A stretch of DNA of 64,000 nucleotides from UBA4416 sp963422675 (GCA_963422675.2 CAXVYS010000024.1:620001-684000), one strand, 5' to 3'; counted from the stretch's first letter, positions 43,684 through 53,552 are shown. Notes: generated by a model not told the origin, from the sequence alone. Numbers and translations are program-made.

Positions 43684-46026
43684 TTACATTAACTGGAATT
43701 TGTACCCAAAGGTAAAATACACAAATACAAATTTCCTGTCGAACCCTTTGTGAACCGTAATACTTATTGGCCCGAGTTTAGGAACCAGGTAACTTGCTGT
43801 TAAGCCAATGCCACTGGTTTTCATGTTGTTTGTTGCGTTGAGGTCTGTGATATTTTTAAACAACAATTTGTATGAATCATCATTTAAAACAGAGGCGGCG
43901 TAACCTGCTTTTAAATACAAGGCCTTAAAAATATTGTATTGAATACCGATATTAACCGTCGCAAAATTACGGGCACTTAATTCTGAGTTCCGATAGCCGT
44001 ATTGTGGTATCAGCCGGCTTCTGTTTTTTTCTACAGAGCCCAGAAAAAACTGGTCAAAAATTCCCGCATAATCATCAAATATCATCCCGTAATCAAGGTT
44101 TGCGTAGTAGCTTACTTTTTTGGACAATGGAACGTATCCTTCTAAAAAGGCAGTAAGTTTATTATACGTCGACTCCTGTATACTAAGATCAGAATCAATC
44201 TCGTTCCGGTAGCCTTTATTAAGCTTTAAAGCGGCTTTCGAAGAAAATATATAACGGTGTATGAGCTGGAAGCGTAAGCCTTTTGTTGGTATTAAAGGGC
44301 GGTTAAGGGTATTGTATTGCAAATAGGTTAATATCGCATGGTTTTTAATATTAAGGCTTTTTGTTTTTATATAAAGGCTATCGGCGCTTACTTTGGGTTG
44401 TATATTATTATATTCAAACTCATACCCTGTATTTAATACCAGTTTTTTCGAAAACTTAAATTGCAAATAGGTATACGACTTGGCAATCGTCATTTGGTAA
44501 GATTCGGTTGCCAGTTTATTATTATAAAACTGAACAACATCCTTTTCAAACTGATTAAGTGTTCCCAGCAAGACCCTGTATTTTTTATCCAGAAAAAATA
44601 AATAAGAAAGCTTTGCTCTCGGGTTTTCAGCCACATCCGCCTCAAACACAAGGCGCGATCGCTTAATTAAAAGATCCCTGGCTATTACATTTAACATCAG
44701 GCCGGCTCCAAAATCAGTATCATAATGCAAGCCGATGCGTAATTTGGTTTTAGCACTTTCATTTACTTTAAAATTTATGTCCAGTTTCTTTTTCCCGTCG
44801 GCGGTATAACCTTTAAATACAAATTCATAATAAATATAATCGTAACGTAAAGTAGAATAACCGTTTTTAATTTCTTTAAAAAACTCTTTAAGTGTGGTTT
44901 CTGTATTTGTATGAATCCCTGTATTTACAACAAAAAACCGTTGCTGTTCTTCGCTTAAGTTTTGATAATGTGTATCGCCGATGATAAATTTTTCATTTAA
45001 GATCTCTTCATCATTATGCTCCTTTGTTGGAGGGGTTTTATATTTTTCAAACAAACTGTCTTCACCTAATTTTGCAAGTTCGTTAAACTTAAGCATCGCG
45101 GCTTCAGTACCCGAATTTATAATTAGTGTCGCTTTTTTAAAGGAACCTGCATCGCCGCTCGAAAGCTTTGGTTGTATAAACAAATCGGCTTCCTTTTCGT
45201 GCTGCCCTATATCGCGACTGCCTGTAATAAAAAACACATGTTCTAAAATACTCGTAACAGAGCTTAACTCTTTTTTAGAAGCCAGCTTATTCCCTGTAAA
45301 ACTAACTATTGTATAGTCGGAGCCCATCGCTTTAATTTCAGGGATCAATGTATTTCGTATCACTCCACCGTCTACAAAATAACCCGAATCAATTTCAACA
45401 GGGTAAAATACAGAAGGAATAGACATACTCGCGCGCATCGCTGAAGGTAAAAAACCCTTGGTAAACACCACATTTTCGCCCGTTAGTAAATTAACCGCGT
45501 TAATGCGCAGTGGTATTGGCAAACTATCAAAACTTGTTTTATCTACCACCGGAAACGTCAGTTTTACAAACTCGTTGTATAAGTTTCTTCCCCTGATAAT
45601 GCCACCGGGCAATACTATTTTTCCTTTCCTGAAAGAAAGCTCCAATAAAAACCGTCCATGATCGGGCTTTTCTTCAATACTCACTTCATTTAAAGGAATG
45701 GCATCGTTAAACAATTCAGGCCAATCCATTTTTTTTAACCGGCTTTCAATCTCTTTTCCCGTATAACCACAGGCATATAACGACCCAACTACACTCCCCA
45801 TACTGGTACCACCAACAAAATCTATTTTTAACCGCAAGCTATCCATCACCTTTAAAATGCCAATGTGGGCCATTCCTTTGGCACCACCGCCTGATAGCAC
45901 CAATCCGATTTTTTTTCTTTTTAGGGTAGCGTGGTTATTCTGAGAAATCAGAAACACGGGAAAGGTCAAACACAAGATTAATAGTGCCTGTTTTAAAAAA
46001 CGGATGTGGCCGGTCTTACGTTTCAT
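43684..46026 (-). CDS. Patatin-like phospholipase with Omp85-type outer-membrane barrel
   Basis: 780 residues. After a signal peptide, the patatin domain (about 38-260) has the oxyanion motif LSGGGAKGMAHIG, nucleophile Ser75 in GGTSMGSV and Asp219 of the dyad in FVDGGVIRN. A POTRA-like segment (about 330-425) and a beta-barrel (about 430-780, ending FGYKFQLM) follow, with LIPQYGYRNSELSARN near the barrel end. This is the patatin-plus-Omp85 architecture of the type Vd (PlpD) group. In Bacteroidota many copies stay surface-attached. Lipase activity is likely because all catalytic residues are present. It is convergent with the TPR gene, 5 bp apart. Confidence 0.88.
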   Translation of the reverse strand: MKRKTGHIRFLKQALLILCLTFPVFLISQNNHATLKRKKIGLVLSGGGAKGMAHIGILKVMDSLRLKIDFVGGTSMGSVVGSLYACGYTGKEIESRLKKMDWPELFNDAIPLNEVSIEEKPDHGRFLLELSFRKGKIVLPGGIIRGRNLYNEFVKLTFPVVDKTSFDSLPIPLRINAVNLLTGENVVFTKGFLPSAMRASMSIPSVFYPVEIDSGYFVDGGVIRNTLIPEIKAMGSDYTIVSFTGNKLASKKELSSVTSILEHVFFITGSRDIGQHEKEADLFIQPKLSSGDAGSFKKATLIINSGTEAAMLKFNELAKLGEDSLFEKYKTPPTKEHNDEEILNEKFIIGDTHYQNLSEEQQRFFVVNTGIHTNTETTLKEFFKEIKNGYSTLRYDYIYYEFVFKGYTADGKKKLDINFKVNESAKTKLRIGLHYDTDFGAGLMLNVIARDLLIKRSRLVFEADVAENPRAKLSYLFFLDKKYRVLLGTLNQFEKDVVQFYNNKLATESYQMTIAKSYTYLQFKFSKKLVLNTGYEFEYNNIQPKVSADSLYIKTKSLNIKNHAILTYLQYNTLNRPLIPTKGLRFQLIHRYIFSSKAALKLNKGYRNEIDSDLSIQESTYNKLTAFLEGYVPLSKKVSYYANLDYGMIFDDYAGIFDQFFLGSVEKNRSRLIPQYGYRNSELSARNFATVNIGIQYNIFKALYLKAGYAASVLNDDSYKLLFKNITDLNATNNMKTSGIGLTASYLVPKLGPISITVHKGFDRKFVFVYFTFGYKFQLM

Positions 46027-46123
46027 TATACTATAAATCTACAAATTATTTTAGAATAGATGGTGACACAAAGGTGCGTAACTCTTTTTAATAACCCATA
46101 CGCGCTATGTAATGAAATCTTTT

Positions 46124-46131
46124 TACTTTTG
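46124..46131 (+). promoter_or_regulatory. -7 promoter box of the S4-domain gene
   Basis: TACTTTTG matches TAnnTTTG exactly, 14 bp before the ATG at 46146. No clear -33 TTG is seen. Confidence 0.45.
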
Positions 46132-46145
46132 CTTTACAATTACTA

Positions 46146-46535
46146 ATGGAGGATAAAAAAGAGATACGGTTAGACAGTTACCTGTGGGCTATCAGAATGT
46201 ACAAATCACGGTCGTTGGCCAGCGATGCCATTAAAAGCAATAAGGTAAAATTAAATGATGAAACCGTAAAACCGGCTCACCTTATAAAGCTCGGTGAACG
46301 TTATACGTTATCTTATCCACATGGGGTAAAAAAAATAATTGAAGTGGCCGGCTTTATTGATAAGCGCCAAAGTTTTGAGATAGCCGCTAAAAATTACATC
46401 GATCATTCTCCTCCTGCTGAAAAAACAGAAAAACAGGATTCGGTATTTTTTATGCCGAATATGCAACGCGAAAGAGGCGCCGGGCGACCAACCAAAAAGG
46501 ATCGCAGGGACATGACTGATTTCAGGAATGAGTAA
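46146..46535 (+). CDS. S4-domain RNA-binding protein (Hsp15-like)
   Basis: 129 residues. The S4 domain starts at the N-terminus: RLDSYLWAIRMYKSRSLASD, AIKSNKVKLNDETVKPAHLI. It is followed by a beta-rich part and a basic C-terminus (RERGAGRPTKKDRRDM). This matches Hsp15/YrfH-like proteins, which bind the 50S subunit carrying stalled peptidyl-tRNA. The C-terminal GRPTKKDRR motif is conserved in the family. It has its own promoter and converges on pyk. Confidence 0.87.
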   Translation: MEDKKEIRLDSYLWAIRMYKSRSLASDAIKSNKVKLNDETVKPAHLIKLGERYTLSYPHGVKKIIEVAGFIDKRQSFEIAAKNYIDHSPPAEKTEKQDSVFFMPNMQRERGAGRPTKKDRRDMTDFRNE

Positions 46536-46559
46536 GGTTCTGTTTTTCTTAAAGAATTT

Positions 46560-47990
46560 TTACTGAATATAACTCAGCTTAAGCATATTGGTTCTGCCCT
46601 TTTCTTTCATAGGCATACTCGCTAAATTAATCACCAAATCATCGGCTGTAACAAAACCACCTTCTTTAACAAAATCTTTTAAATCGGTAATCGTTTGATC
46701 CGTGCTTTCGTATTTATCGTAATAGAATCCACGAACGCCCCATACCAAACTTAATGCGTTTAATAACGATTCGTTATCTGTAAAAATAAAGATGTTTGCT
46801 TTTGGCCTGTGGCTGCTTAATTTAAAGGCTGTATAACCCGAGTTTGTAATAGAAATAATTGCTTTTACGTTTGCCTGTTTGCTCATTACGCTTGCATTGT
46901 AGCAAATACTGTCTGTAATATAAGTTACCGTTTTTAATTCGGGCTCATGTTCTTTATAATAAATGGATCCGTTATCTTCTATTTGTGTAATGATACGACG
47001 CATGTATTCAATTACCTTAACCGGGTAACGCCCTACCGATGTTTCGGCACTTAGCATTACGGCATCTGCGCCATCCAAAACAGCGTTGGCAACATCATTT
47101 ACCTCAGCACGGGTTGGCGTATAAGCTGTAATCATACTTTCCATCATTTGGGTAGCAATAATTACCGGTTTAGAGGCCATGATACATTTGTTAACAATCA
47201 TTTTTTGTAACAACGGCACTTCTTCCATAGGAATTTCAACACCCAAATCTCCCCTGGCAACCATAACACCATCGGTTACTTCAATAATTTTATCAATTTC
47301 TTTAATTGCTTCAGGTTTCTCTATTTTGGCAATTACACGTGCTTTCTTCTTTTTAGACCGTATAATTTCTTTTAGCTCAACAATGTCTGTAACACTACGT
47401 ACAAAGGATAATCCGATCCACTCAAAATTATTTTCCAACGCAAAATCCAAATCACGCAAATCTTTTAACGTTAGGCAGGGTAAAGAAATTTTTGTATTGG
47501 GTAAGTTCACTCCTTTTTTTGAAGATAAAATTCCCCCTGCAATAATCTTTGCAGCCACTTCATCTTTCTTATTTGTAGAAATAACTTCTAAAGTAATTTT
47601 TCCATCATCGATCAATACCAGTTCTCCTACTTTAACATCCTGTGGGAACTGGGGGTAAGTAATGTAGATCTTTTCTGCCGTACCTTCCTGCTCCTTGGTG
47701 GTTATAATAATATCGTTACCGTTAATCAAATCCACGGCATTATCTTTTACTTTTCCTATTCTTAATTTAGGGCCTTGTAAATCCCCTAAAATTCCTACGT
47801 GACGATCAAGCTTTTTATTAAGTATTCTGATATTATCGATCACATGTTTGATAGGTTCATAATCACCATGCGAAAAATTGATGCGGCAAATATCCAGCCC
47901 GGCCAAAAACATTTCTTCCAAAACAGCAATGTTTTCTGTCGACGGCCCCATTGTGGCAACGATCTTCGTTTTATTATAATTAAAGTCCAT
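46560..47990 (-). CDS. pyk: Pyruvate kinase
   Basis: 476 residues. It converts phosphoenolpyruvate and ADP to pyruvate and ATP. Motifs: TKIVATMGPSTENIAVL, CRINFSHGDYE, GDLQGPKLRIG, the active-site signature VIAKIEKPEAIKEIDKII with the catalytic Lys, VARGDLGVEIPMEEVP, and ATQMMESMITAYTPTRAEVN. The C-terminal domain is present and of normal length. Monocistronic. Confidence 0.97.
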   Translation of the reverse strand: MDFNYNKTKIVATMGPSTENIAVLEEMFLAGLDICRINFSHGDYEPIKHVIDNIRILNKKLDRHVGILGDLQGPKLRIGKVKDNAVDLINGNDIIITTKEQEGTAEKIYITYPQFPQDVKVGELVLIDDGKITLEVISTNKKDEVAAKIIAGGILSSKKGVNLPNTKISLPCLTLKDLRDLDFALENNFEWIGLSFVRSVTDIVELKEIIRSKKKKARVIAKIEKPEAIKEIDKIIEVTDGVMVARGDLGVEIPMEEVPLLQKMIVNKCIMASKPVIIATQMMESMITAYTPTRAEVNDVANAVLDGADAVMLSAETSVGRYPVKVIEYMRRIITQIEDNGSIYYKEHEPELKTVTYITDSICYNASVMSKQANVKAIISITNSGYTAFKLSSHRPKANIFIFTDNESLLNALSLVWGVRGFYYDKYESTDQTITDLKDFVKEGGFVTADDLVINLASMPMKEKGRTNMLKLSYIQ

Positions 47991-48065
47991 AAGTCAGATT
48001 TAGTAGCACGAATGTAGCAATTTCAAGCAAGAAAATAACATTATTAATACATTATCAATTTTTAG

Positions 48066-48073
48066 TATTTTTG
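48066..48073 (+). promoter_or_regulatory. -7 promoter box of trmB
   Basis: TATTTTTG matches TAnnTTTG exactly, 18 bp before the ATG at 48092. The -33 element is not clear. Confidence 0.45.
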
Positions 48074-48091
48074 CGTTTTATCTAAACGTGC

Positions 48092-48763
48092 ATGCCAAGT
48101 AAACTCGAAAAATTTGCCGACCTCAACACCTTTCCAAACAGTTTTGATCTGTTTTTTGACCAACTCACCGAAGGCCTCCCTTTAAAAGGGAAATGGCATC
48201 AGGAAGTATTTAAAAATGAAAATCCTATTGTGTTGGAGTTGGGCTGCGGGCGCGGTGAATACACCATTGGCCTTGCTGAAAACAATAAAAATAAAAACTT
48301 TATTGGTGTAGATATTAAAGGTAACCGTATTTGGACGGGTGCCAAACATGCACTGGATAATAAGCTCACAAACGTAGCCTTTTTACGTACCCTCATTGAT
48401 TTTATTGAACACTGTTTTGGCCCGAATGAGGTATCGGAAATATGGATTACGTTTCCTGATCCTCAACCACAAAAAACAAGAGAAAGAAAACGTTTAACCA
48501 ATCCTGAATTCTTCTTAAAACGCTATAAATCTATTTTAAAACCGGGTGGCCTGGTACACTTAAAAACAGATAGCACAAACTTTTATGAATATACCATGGA
48601 GGTGATTAAAGAACATAAGCTTTCCTTAGTGTATGCTACTAACGATCTGTATAAGAACTGCCCCGAAGGAAGAGAAGAGTTAACAAAGATTAAAACCTAT
48701 TACGAAGGCTTATTTACGGCAAAGGGCGAAGACATAAAATACTGTTGTTTTAAATTAGATTAA
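48092..48763 (+). CDS. trmB: tRNA (guanine-46-N7)-methyltransferase
   Basis: 223 residues. SAM-dependent enzyme for m7G46 in the tRNA variable loop. The SAM site VLELGCGRGEYTIGLAENN is followed by FIGVDIKGNRIWTGA, and the catalytic/tRNA-binding motif is IWITFPDPQPQKTRERKRLT with PDP and an Arg/Lys-rich tail. The length is normal. lgt follows after 12 bp, so the trmB-lgt-DUF1569 genes may share a transcript, though TAnnTTTA boxes also precede lgt (48764-48771) and the DUF1569 gene (49602-49609). Confidence 0.95.
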   Translation: MPSKLEKFADLNTFPNSFDLFFDQLTEGLPLKGKWHQEVFKNENPIVLELGCGRGEYTIGLAENNKNKNFIGVDIKGNRIWTGAKHALDNKLTNVAFLRTLIDFIEHCFGPNEVSEIWITFPDPQPQKTRERKRLTNPEFFLKRYKSILKPGGLVHLKTDSTNFYEYTMEVIKEHKLSLVYATNDLYKNCPEGREELTKIKTYYEGLFTAKGEDIKYCCFKLD

Positions 48764-48775
48764 TATCTTTACACT

Positions 48776-49615
48776 ATGCTATCTCTTTTTATAACCTGGG
48801 ATCCAAGTCCTGAAATTTTTACTATCCCCTTTATTGATTGGCCGGTACGTTGGTATGGCTTATCCTGGGCTTTGGCATTTATCGGTTGTCATTTTTTTAT
48901 GAACCGCATCTACCGAACCGAAGGGCGTACAGATAAAGACCTTGACCTCCTAACCCTTTATATTGTATTGGCGACGATACTTGGTGCAAGAATAGGCCAT
49001 TGTTTATTTTATGGCTGGGATTGGTATTCGAAACACCCGCTCGAAATTTTAAAAGTGTGGGAAGGTGGCCTGGCAAGTCATGGTGGCGCCATCGGTATTT
49101 TAATAGGGATGTGGTTATATTGCCGTAAAACTAAAGAAAGCTGGATGTGGCTCTTCGACAGGTTGGTGGTGGTAGTTCCTTTTGCCTCCTTTATGATCCG
49201 TTTTGGTAATTTAATGAACTCCGAAATTGTTGGCCGGCAAACAGATGCCGCCTGGGGATTTAAGTTTTTAAATAACGATGAAGACAAACTGAATTTATTA
49301 GCACATAACATTCCTATTCCGGTAAGGCATCCCACACAAATTTATGAAGCCTTATTTTATGTGTTTTTATTTATCCTGTTTTACTGGCTTTGGAAAAACA
49401 AACGCAACGATTTTGGGCAGGGCTTTATGTTTGGATTATTTTGTGTGCTGATGTTTTCTTTCCGTTTTTTAATGGAATTTATGAAAGAAAACCAGGAAGC
49501 CTTTGAAAATACCTTACCTATAAATATGGGGCAGATACTAAGCATTCCGTTTGTTATCATCGGGCTTATAATGATGATAAGATCCTTTAAATTAAAAAAA
49601 TTAACTTTACAATAA
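48776..49615 (+). CDS. lgt: Prolipoprotein diacylglyceryl transferase
   Basis: 279 residues with seven membrane helices. It transfers diacylglyceryl from phosphatidylglycerol to the lipobox Cys of prolipoproteins. Signature residues are in DWPVRWYGLSWALAF at the start, WEGGLASHGGAIGILIGMWL, and the Lgt signature FMIRFGNLMNSEIVGRQTD, followed by RHPTQIYEALFYV. All invariant motifs are visible. It is an essential step for the lipoproteins in this genome, such as the one at 13087-14067. Confidence 0.96.
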   Translation: MLSLFITWDPSPEIFTIPFIDWPVRWYGLSWALAFIGCHFFMNRIYRTEGRTDKDLDLLTLYIVLATILGARIGHCLFYGWDWYSKHPLEILKVWEGGLASHGGAIGILIGMWLYCRKTKESWMWLFDRLVVVVPFASFMIRFGNLMNSEIVGRQTDAAWGFKFLNNDEDKLNLLAHNIPIPVRHPTQIYEALFYVFLFILFYWLWKNKRNDFGQGFMFGLFCVLMFSFRFLMEFMKENQEAFENTLPINMGQILSIPFVIIGLIMMIRSFKLKKLTLQ

Positions 49616-49619
49616 ATAA

Positions 49620-50084
49620 ATGACCATGAGTTTGCTTAATACATTTGATCCATTAACAACCACACAAACCTTAAGTCGTTTAGATAAATTATCTAATACC
49701 ACCAAACCTCAATGGGGTAAAATGAATTCAGCACAAATGCTTGCTCATTTAAGCGTACCATACGATATGGCTTATGGTAAAAAAGAGGCAAACCCTTCTT
49801 TTTTTGGTAAACTGATGTTAAAACTGTTCGTGAAAAACATAGTAGTTGGCCATAAACCTTATATTAAAAACTCCCGTACTTCTCCTGATTTTATCATTGC
49901 CGATCAACGTGATTTTGAAACAGAAAAAGCTCGTCTTATTGCAAATATTAAAGAAACCGAAGCGAAAGGTGTTTCTTATTTTGAAAACAAAGAAAGCTCT
50001 GCCTTTGGTAAACTAAGTGCTCAGCAATGGAGTGTACAGTTCTATAAACACCTCGATCATCACTTTACCCAGTTTGGTGTTTAG
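49620..50084 (+). CDS. DUF1569 (DinB-like) protein
   Basis: 154 residues. The helical pattern with MNSAQMLAHLSVPYDMAYGK near the N-terminus, a central FIIADQRDFETEKARLIANI and a C-terminal LSAQQWSVQFYKHLDHHFTQ is characteristic of DUF1569, a DinB-superfamily four-helix bundle. His residues in AHLS and LDHHF could form the metal site seen in DinB-like proteins. The biochemical role is unknown. It follows lgt after 4 bp. Confidence 0.82.
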   Translation: MTMSLLNTFDPLTTTQTLSRLDKLSNTTKPQWGKMNSAQMLAHLSVPYDMAYGKKEANPSFFGKLMLKLFVKNIVVGHKPYIKNSRTSPDFIIADQRDFETEKARLIANIKETEAKGVSYFENKESSAFGKLSAQQWSVQFYKHLDHHFTQFGV

Positions 50085-50188
50085 TTGGTCCCAAGCGCTT
50101 TCTACACCTTAAATAAAGATTTTCCTGTTTGTGTTCCATAATGTTCTTTTTTTGTAACGCTATTTCAGGACGAGACAGATCATAAAAC

Positions 50189-50221
50189 AAAAAACTCCTG
50201 CTGATTTAGCGGGAGTTTTTT
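50189..50221. terminator. Bidirectional terminator
   Basis: 14-bp stem AAAAAACTCCTGCT / AGCGGGAGTTTTTT (one G-T pair), loop GATTT, at 50189-50202 and 50208-50221, between the converging DUF1569 and adhesin genes. Confidence 0.85.
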
Positions 50222-50249
50222 GTTTTAATAAAGTTGGAGTTATCACTCA

Positions 50250-53200
50250 TTACTGTTTAATGAGTTTCATCACCTGTTGTTTGTTACCCTGTATCACTTT
50301 TACAAAGTAAATACCACAGGCTTCGTTGTGAAGATCGAACGTGTGTTTTCCCTGTTCCATCGTTTCTGCTGCCATTACCTCAGCACCTATGGCGTTAGTA
50401 ATGCTTACAAGAGATGTTTCTGTTAATTCAACCGTAAACAATCCGTTATTTGGGTTTGGATACACCTGCATAAAGGATGTATGGTTACTTACCGTTTCTA
50501 TACCTGTACATAGACTAACACTTTGTGTAATAGTTGCCAGGTTTGAACAACCGTTGGCATTGGTTCCATTAACCGTATAAGTAGTAGTGGTTGTTGGTGT
50601 TACCACCATTTGTGCGGTATGTTGCGTTGCATTCCAGGTATAGGTAGTTGCACCACTTACTGTTAAGGTCGATGCTTCTCCCACACAAATTAACGTATGA
50701 TTAGTAGTAGCCGTTAACGTCGGTATTGCATTCACTGTTACTGAGCTTACGGCTGTATTTTTACACCCGTTTGCATCTGTTCCATTTACGGTATAGCTTG
50801 TATTTGCTGTTGGAGTTACTGTATTGCTTCCGCTTGAGTAAGTATACGTTACTGCTCCTCCGGGTGTCATAGTAAAGGATTTTCCTGCACAAATTACTCC
50901 GCTGTTTATTGTAACCGTTGGTAAAGGATTTACAATTAAATGAGTTGTTACCGTACTATCACAGGTATTTATAGCTGTAAAGGTATTTGTATAAACGCCT
51001 GTTGTTGTATATGTATTGGCTCCAACTGTAACAGATTGCCCTATACATATGCTAAGCGTTTGTGAACTTACAATTGCTGCCGGTTGTAAGATGTTTACAC
51101 TTGCTGTTGCTGTACAACCGTTAGCATCGCTTACAGTATATGAATTTGTTCCGGCCATCGCTGTATAAGTTCCTGTTCCTAAATAAGCAGGGCTTCCACC
51201 GGTTGCTGATACCGTTACTGTACTCATTCCCCCATTACATAAGATCGCCGACGAGGATGTGCCTGGCGTTAATACTGTTGGTTGAGTTATGGTTGCATTT
51301 TTTATGCTTGTACATAAATTCGCATCCGTTACAGTGGCTGTATAAGCACCTGCAGGTATGCCTGAGTTTGAAAAAGTGGTTACTCCGTTAGACCATAAAT
51401 AAGCATATCCTCCCGTACCTCCGGTTGCTATAATAGTAGCACTACCTGTACTGCCCCCATTACATAATACACTCGCAACCGCAGTTGACGTCACTAAAGC
51501 CGTCGGTTGAGTTATCGTCGCATTTTTTATACTTGTACATGAATTGGCATCTGTTACAGTAGCCGTATAAGCACCTGCAGGTATGCCTGAGTTTGAAAAG
51601 GTGGTTACTCCATTAGACCATAAATAAGTATATCCTCCCGTACCTCCACTTGCTGTAATAGTAGCACTACCAGTGCTTCCACCATTACATAATACACTCG
51701 CAACCGCAGTTGACGTCACTAAAGCCGTCGGTTGAGTTATCGTCGCATTTTTTATGCTTGTACATGAATTGGCATCTGTTACAGTAGCCGTATAAGCGCC
51801 TGCGAGCAGGCCTGTATTTGTGGTTGTGGTTGCTCCGTTAGACCATAAATAAGCGTATCCTCCGGCACCTCCGCTTGCTGTGATAGTAGCACTACCTGTG
51901 CCGCCATTACATAATACACTCGTAACTGCTGTTGATGTTACTAAAGCTGTTGGTTGAGTTATCGTCGCATTTTTTATGCTTGTACATGAATTGGCATCTG
52001 TTACAGTGGCTGTATAAGCACCTGCAGGTATACCTGAGGTTGAAAAGGCGGTTGCTCCATTAGACCATAAGTAAGTATATCCTCCCGTACCTCCACTTGC
52101 TGTAATAGTAGCACTACCTGTGCCACCATTACATAATACAGTAGTAACTGCAGTTGATGTGCTGAGTGCTGAAGGTTGTGTTACAACAAACGTATTAGTT
52201 GTAACTAGCAAATTGGCATCCGTTACAGAAACCGTATAAATGCCCGCCCCTAAGCCACTGGTTGAACTCCCATGAGTATTACCCGGTTGCCAGGTATATG
52301 TATAAGGGCCAACGCCTCCGGTTACACTGGCTAAAAGTGCGGCTGTTGATTGACCATTACAGGCAATAGTAGCTGTTTGTGCAATCGTTACATTATATAC
52401 ATAGCTCATGATAACTTTTCCGTCACTGGTATTAGTAATAGCCAGGTTACTTTGAATAACACCTGAATTATAGGAACCGCCACCACCGCCGAATCTATTA
52501 CCACTACCAACACCTGTGCTTGACTGGTTGTTAGCGCCGCCGCCGCCGCCGCCTGAATAACCGCCACCACCACCGGGTTCTAGACCTGTATGACCTGAGC
52601 CACCACCACCAAAACCACCGGTTGTATTTGCGAAAGAACTACCAATATCGCCACCTGCGGCACCATTTATAAAACCAGAACCGGGAAGACTGTATTGAGA
52701 GGTGTTTACACCATCACCATAAAAACCGCCACCGCCGCCGCCGCCATAAGTGCTGTTATTGGTATTACACTGTCCACCGAATCCATTAATTCCTCCAAAG
52801 CCAACATCACCCGGGTTGCCACTTGTAGTATAAGCTGCACTGTTTTGTGGTACACCAGTAACACCACCATTTCCGCCACCGCCACCTGCTACAATTAAAG
52901 GTGTTGAAGTGCCTACAGAAGCTCCGGTACTTACAAAAGAACCTCCATGACCACCTGCACTTGTCAGTGCCTGCTGGCCAACAGCAACATAAAGAACTTG
53001 CCCTTGCGGAAAGTTAAAGGTACCGGACAGCTTAGCGCCAAAACCACCATTTACTCCTGCCCCCATGGCTGTAATGGAGTAGATTCCTGCTACCGGAATT
53101 GTAAATTGTTGAATTCCCTGGAAAGCGCCAATGGTAACACTCCCACTTAAATTGGTTGAAGTGTAAGCCGTATTTACCTGCGCTTGTGTAGGCCCTGTTC

Positions 53201-53309
53201 TGCCTGTGGCACCAGCGGTGCTAAATGTGTAAGTTGCCTGAGCCTGTATTGTTTGGCTTATTCCAAATAGTCCAACCAGTAAGCCAGTTAATAAGTAGTT
53301 TTTCTTCAT
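50250..53309 (-). CDS. Large secreted adhesin-like protein: Gly-rich domain, SprB repeats, T9SS sorting domain
   Basis: 1019 residues from the ATG at 53309, which begins a clean signal peptide (KKNYLLTGLLVGLFGISQTIQ, then AQ); an in-frame ATG at 53345 would add 12 residues. Residues about 30-300 form a Gly-rich domain (GGGGGNGGVTG, SGGGGGGANNQ). About 310-720 hold six SprB-type repeats of about 74 residues (LCNGG...SATITASGG, GGYTYLWSNG, AGAYTATVTDAN). Ig-like strands with TYTWN and SYTVNGTDANGC motifs follow, and a type A T9SS sorting domain closes the protein (VYPNPNNGLFTVEL to VMKLIKQ). It is likely exported to the surface. SprB proteins mediate gliding or adhesion in flavobacteria; here adhesion is an inference. 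Confidence 0.85.
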   Translation of the reverse strand: MKKNYLLTGLLVGLFGISQTIQAQATYTFSTAGATGRTGPTQAQVNTAYTSTNLSGSVTIGAFQGIQQFTIPVAGIYSITAMGAGVNGGFGAKLSGTFNFPQGQVLYVAVGQQALTSAGGHGGSFVSTGASVGTSTPLIVAGGGGGNGGVTGVPQNSAAYTTSGNPGDVGFGGINGFGGQCNTNNSTYGGGGGGGFYGDGVNTSQYSLPGSGFINGAAGGDIGSSFANTTGGFGGGGSGHTGLEPGGGGGYSGGGGGGANNQSSTGVGSGNRFGGGGGSYNSGVIQSNLAITNTSDGKVIMSYVYNVTIAQTATIACNGQSTAALLASVTGGVGPYTYTWQPGNTHGSSTSGLGAGIYTVSVTDANLLVTTNTFVVTQPSALSTSTAVTTVLCNGGTGSATITASGGTGGYTYLWSNGATAFSTSGIPAGAYTATVTDANSCTSIKNATITQPTALVTSTAVTSVLCNGGTGSATITASGGAGGYAYLWSNGATTTTNTGLLAGAYTATVTDANSCTSIKNATITQPTALVTSTAVASVLCNGGSTGSATITASGGTGGYTYLWSNGVTTFSNSGIPAGAYTATVTDANSCTSIKNATITQPTALVTSTAVASVLCNGGSTGSATIIATGGTGGYAYLWSNGVTTFSNSGIPAGAYTATVTDANLCTSIKNATITQPTVLTPGTSSSAILCNGGMSTVTVSATGGSPAYLGTGTYTAMAGTNSYTVSDANGCTATASVNILQPAAIVSSQTLSICIGQSVTVGANTYTTTGVYTNTFTAINTCDSTVTTHLIVNPLPTVTINSGVICAGKSFTMTPGGAVTYTYSSGSNTVTPTANTSYTVNGTDANGCKNTAVSSVTVNAIPTLTATTNHTLICVGEASTLTVSGATTYTWNATQHTAQMVVTPTTTTTYTVNGTNANGCSNLATITQSVSLCTGIETVSNHTSFMQVYPNPNNGLFTVELTETSLVSITNAIGAEVMAAETMEQGKHTFDLHNEACGIYFVKVIQGNKQQVMKLIKQ
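50951..52170 (-). repeat. In-gene tandem DNA repeats coding SprB units
   Basis: The conserved CATTACATAA segment (coding LCNGG) recurs at 51233, 51458, 51683, 51905 and 52127. The spacings are 225, 225, 222 and 222 bp, all multiples of three. Neighbouring units share long near-identical stretches at DNA level, which points to recent duplication or gene conversion. The three-base difference is one extra Ser codon in CNGGSTGSA versus CNGGTGSA. Confidence 0.8.
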
Positions 53310-53552
53310 AGGGGATTTTTTATAATAAATAGGTGATTCCTTCATTGGTTTTTGATGATTGCTTTTTTAGGTAAACACACATTTTTCAATGATGAATCTT
53401 TTTAAATTCGCCACGAAGCTAGGTTATTCATACCCTACTGAAAAAAAATGTCGCCAACGGTTAAATTATGTGCGTAAACAACCAAATTTTGGGTGTGACG
53501 AAAATAAAGGAAGACAAGAAATTAAGAAAAGCAAAAATTGAGATAGGGAAAT

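Noticed and set aside
51230..52150. Evenly spaced repeats resembling a CRISPR array
   Set aside because: The period is 222-225 bp, in frame, and translates into SprB units of a secreted protein.
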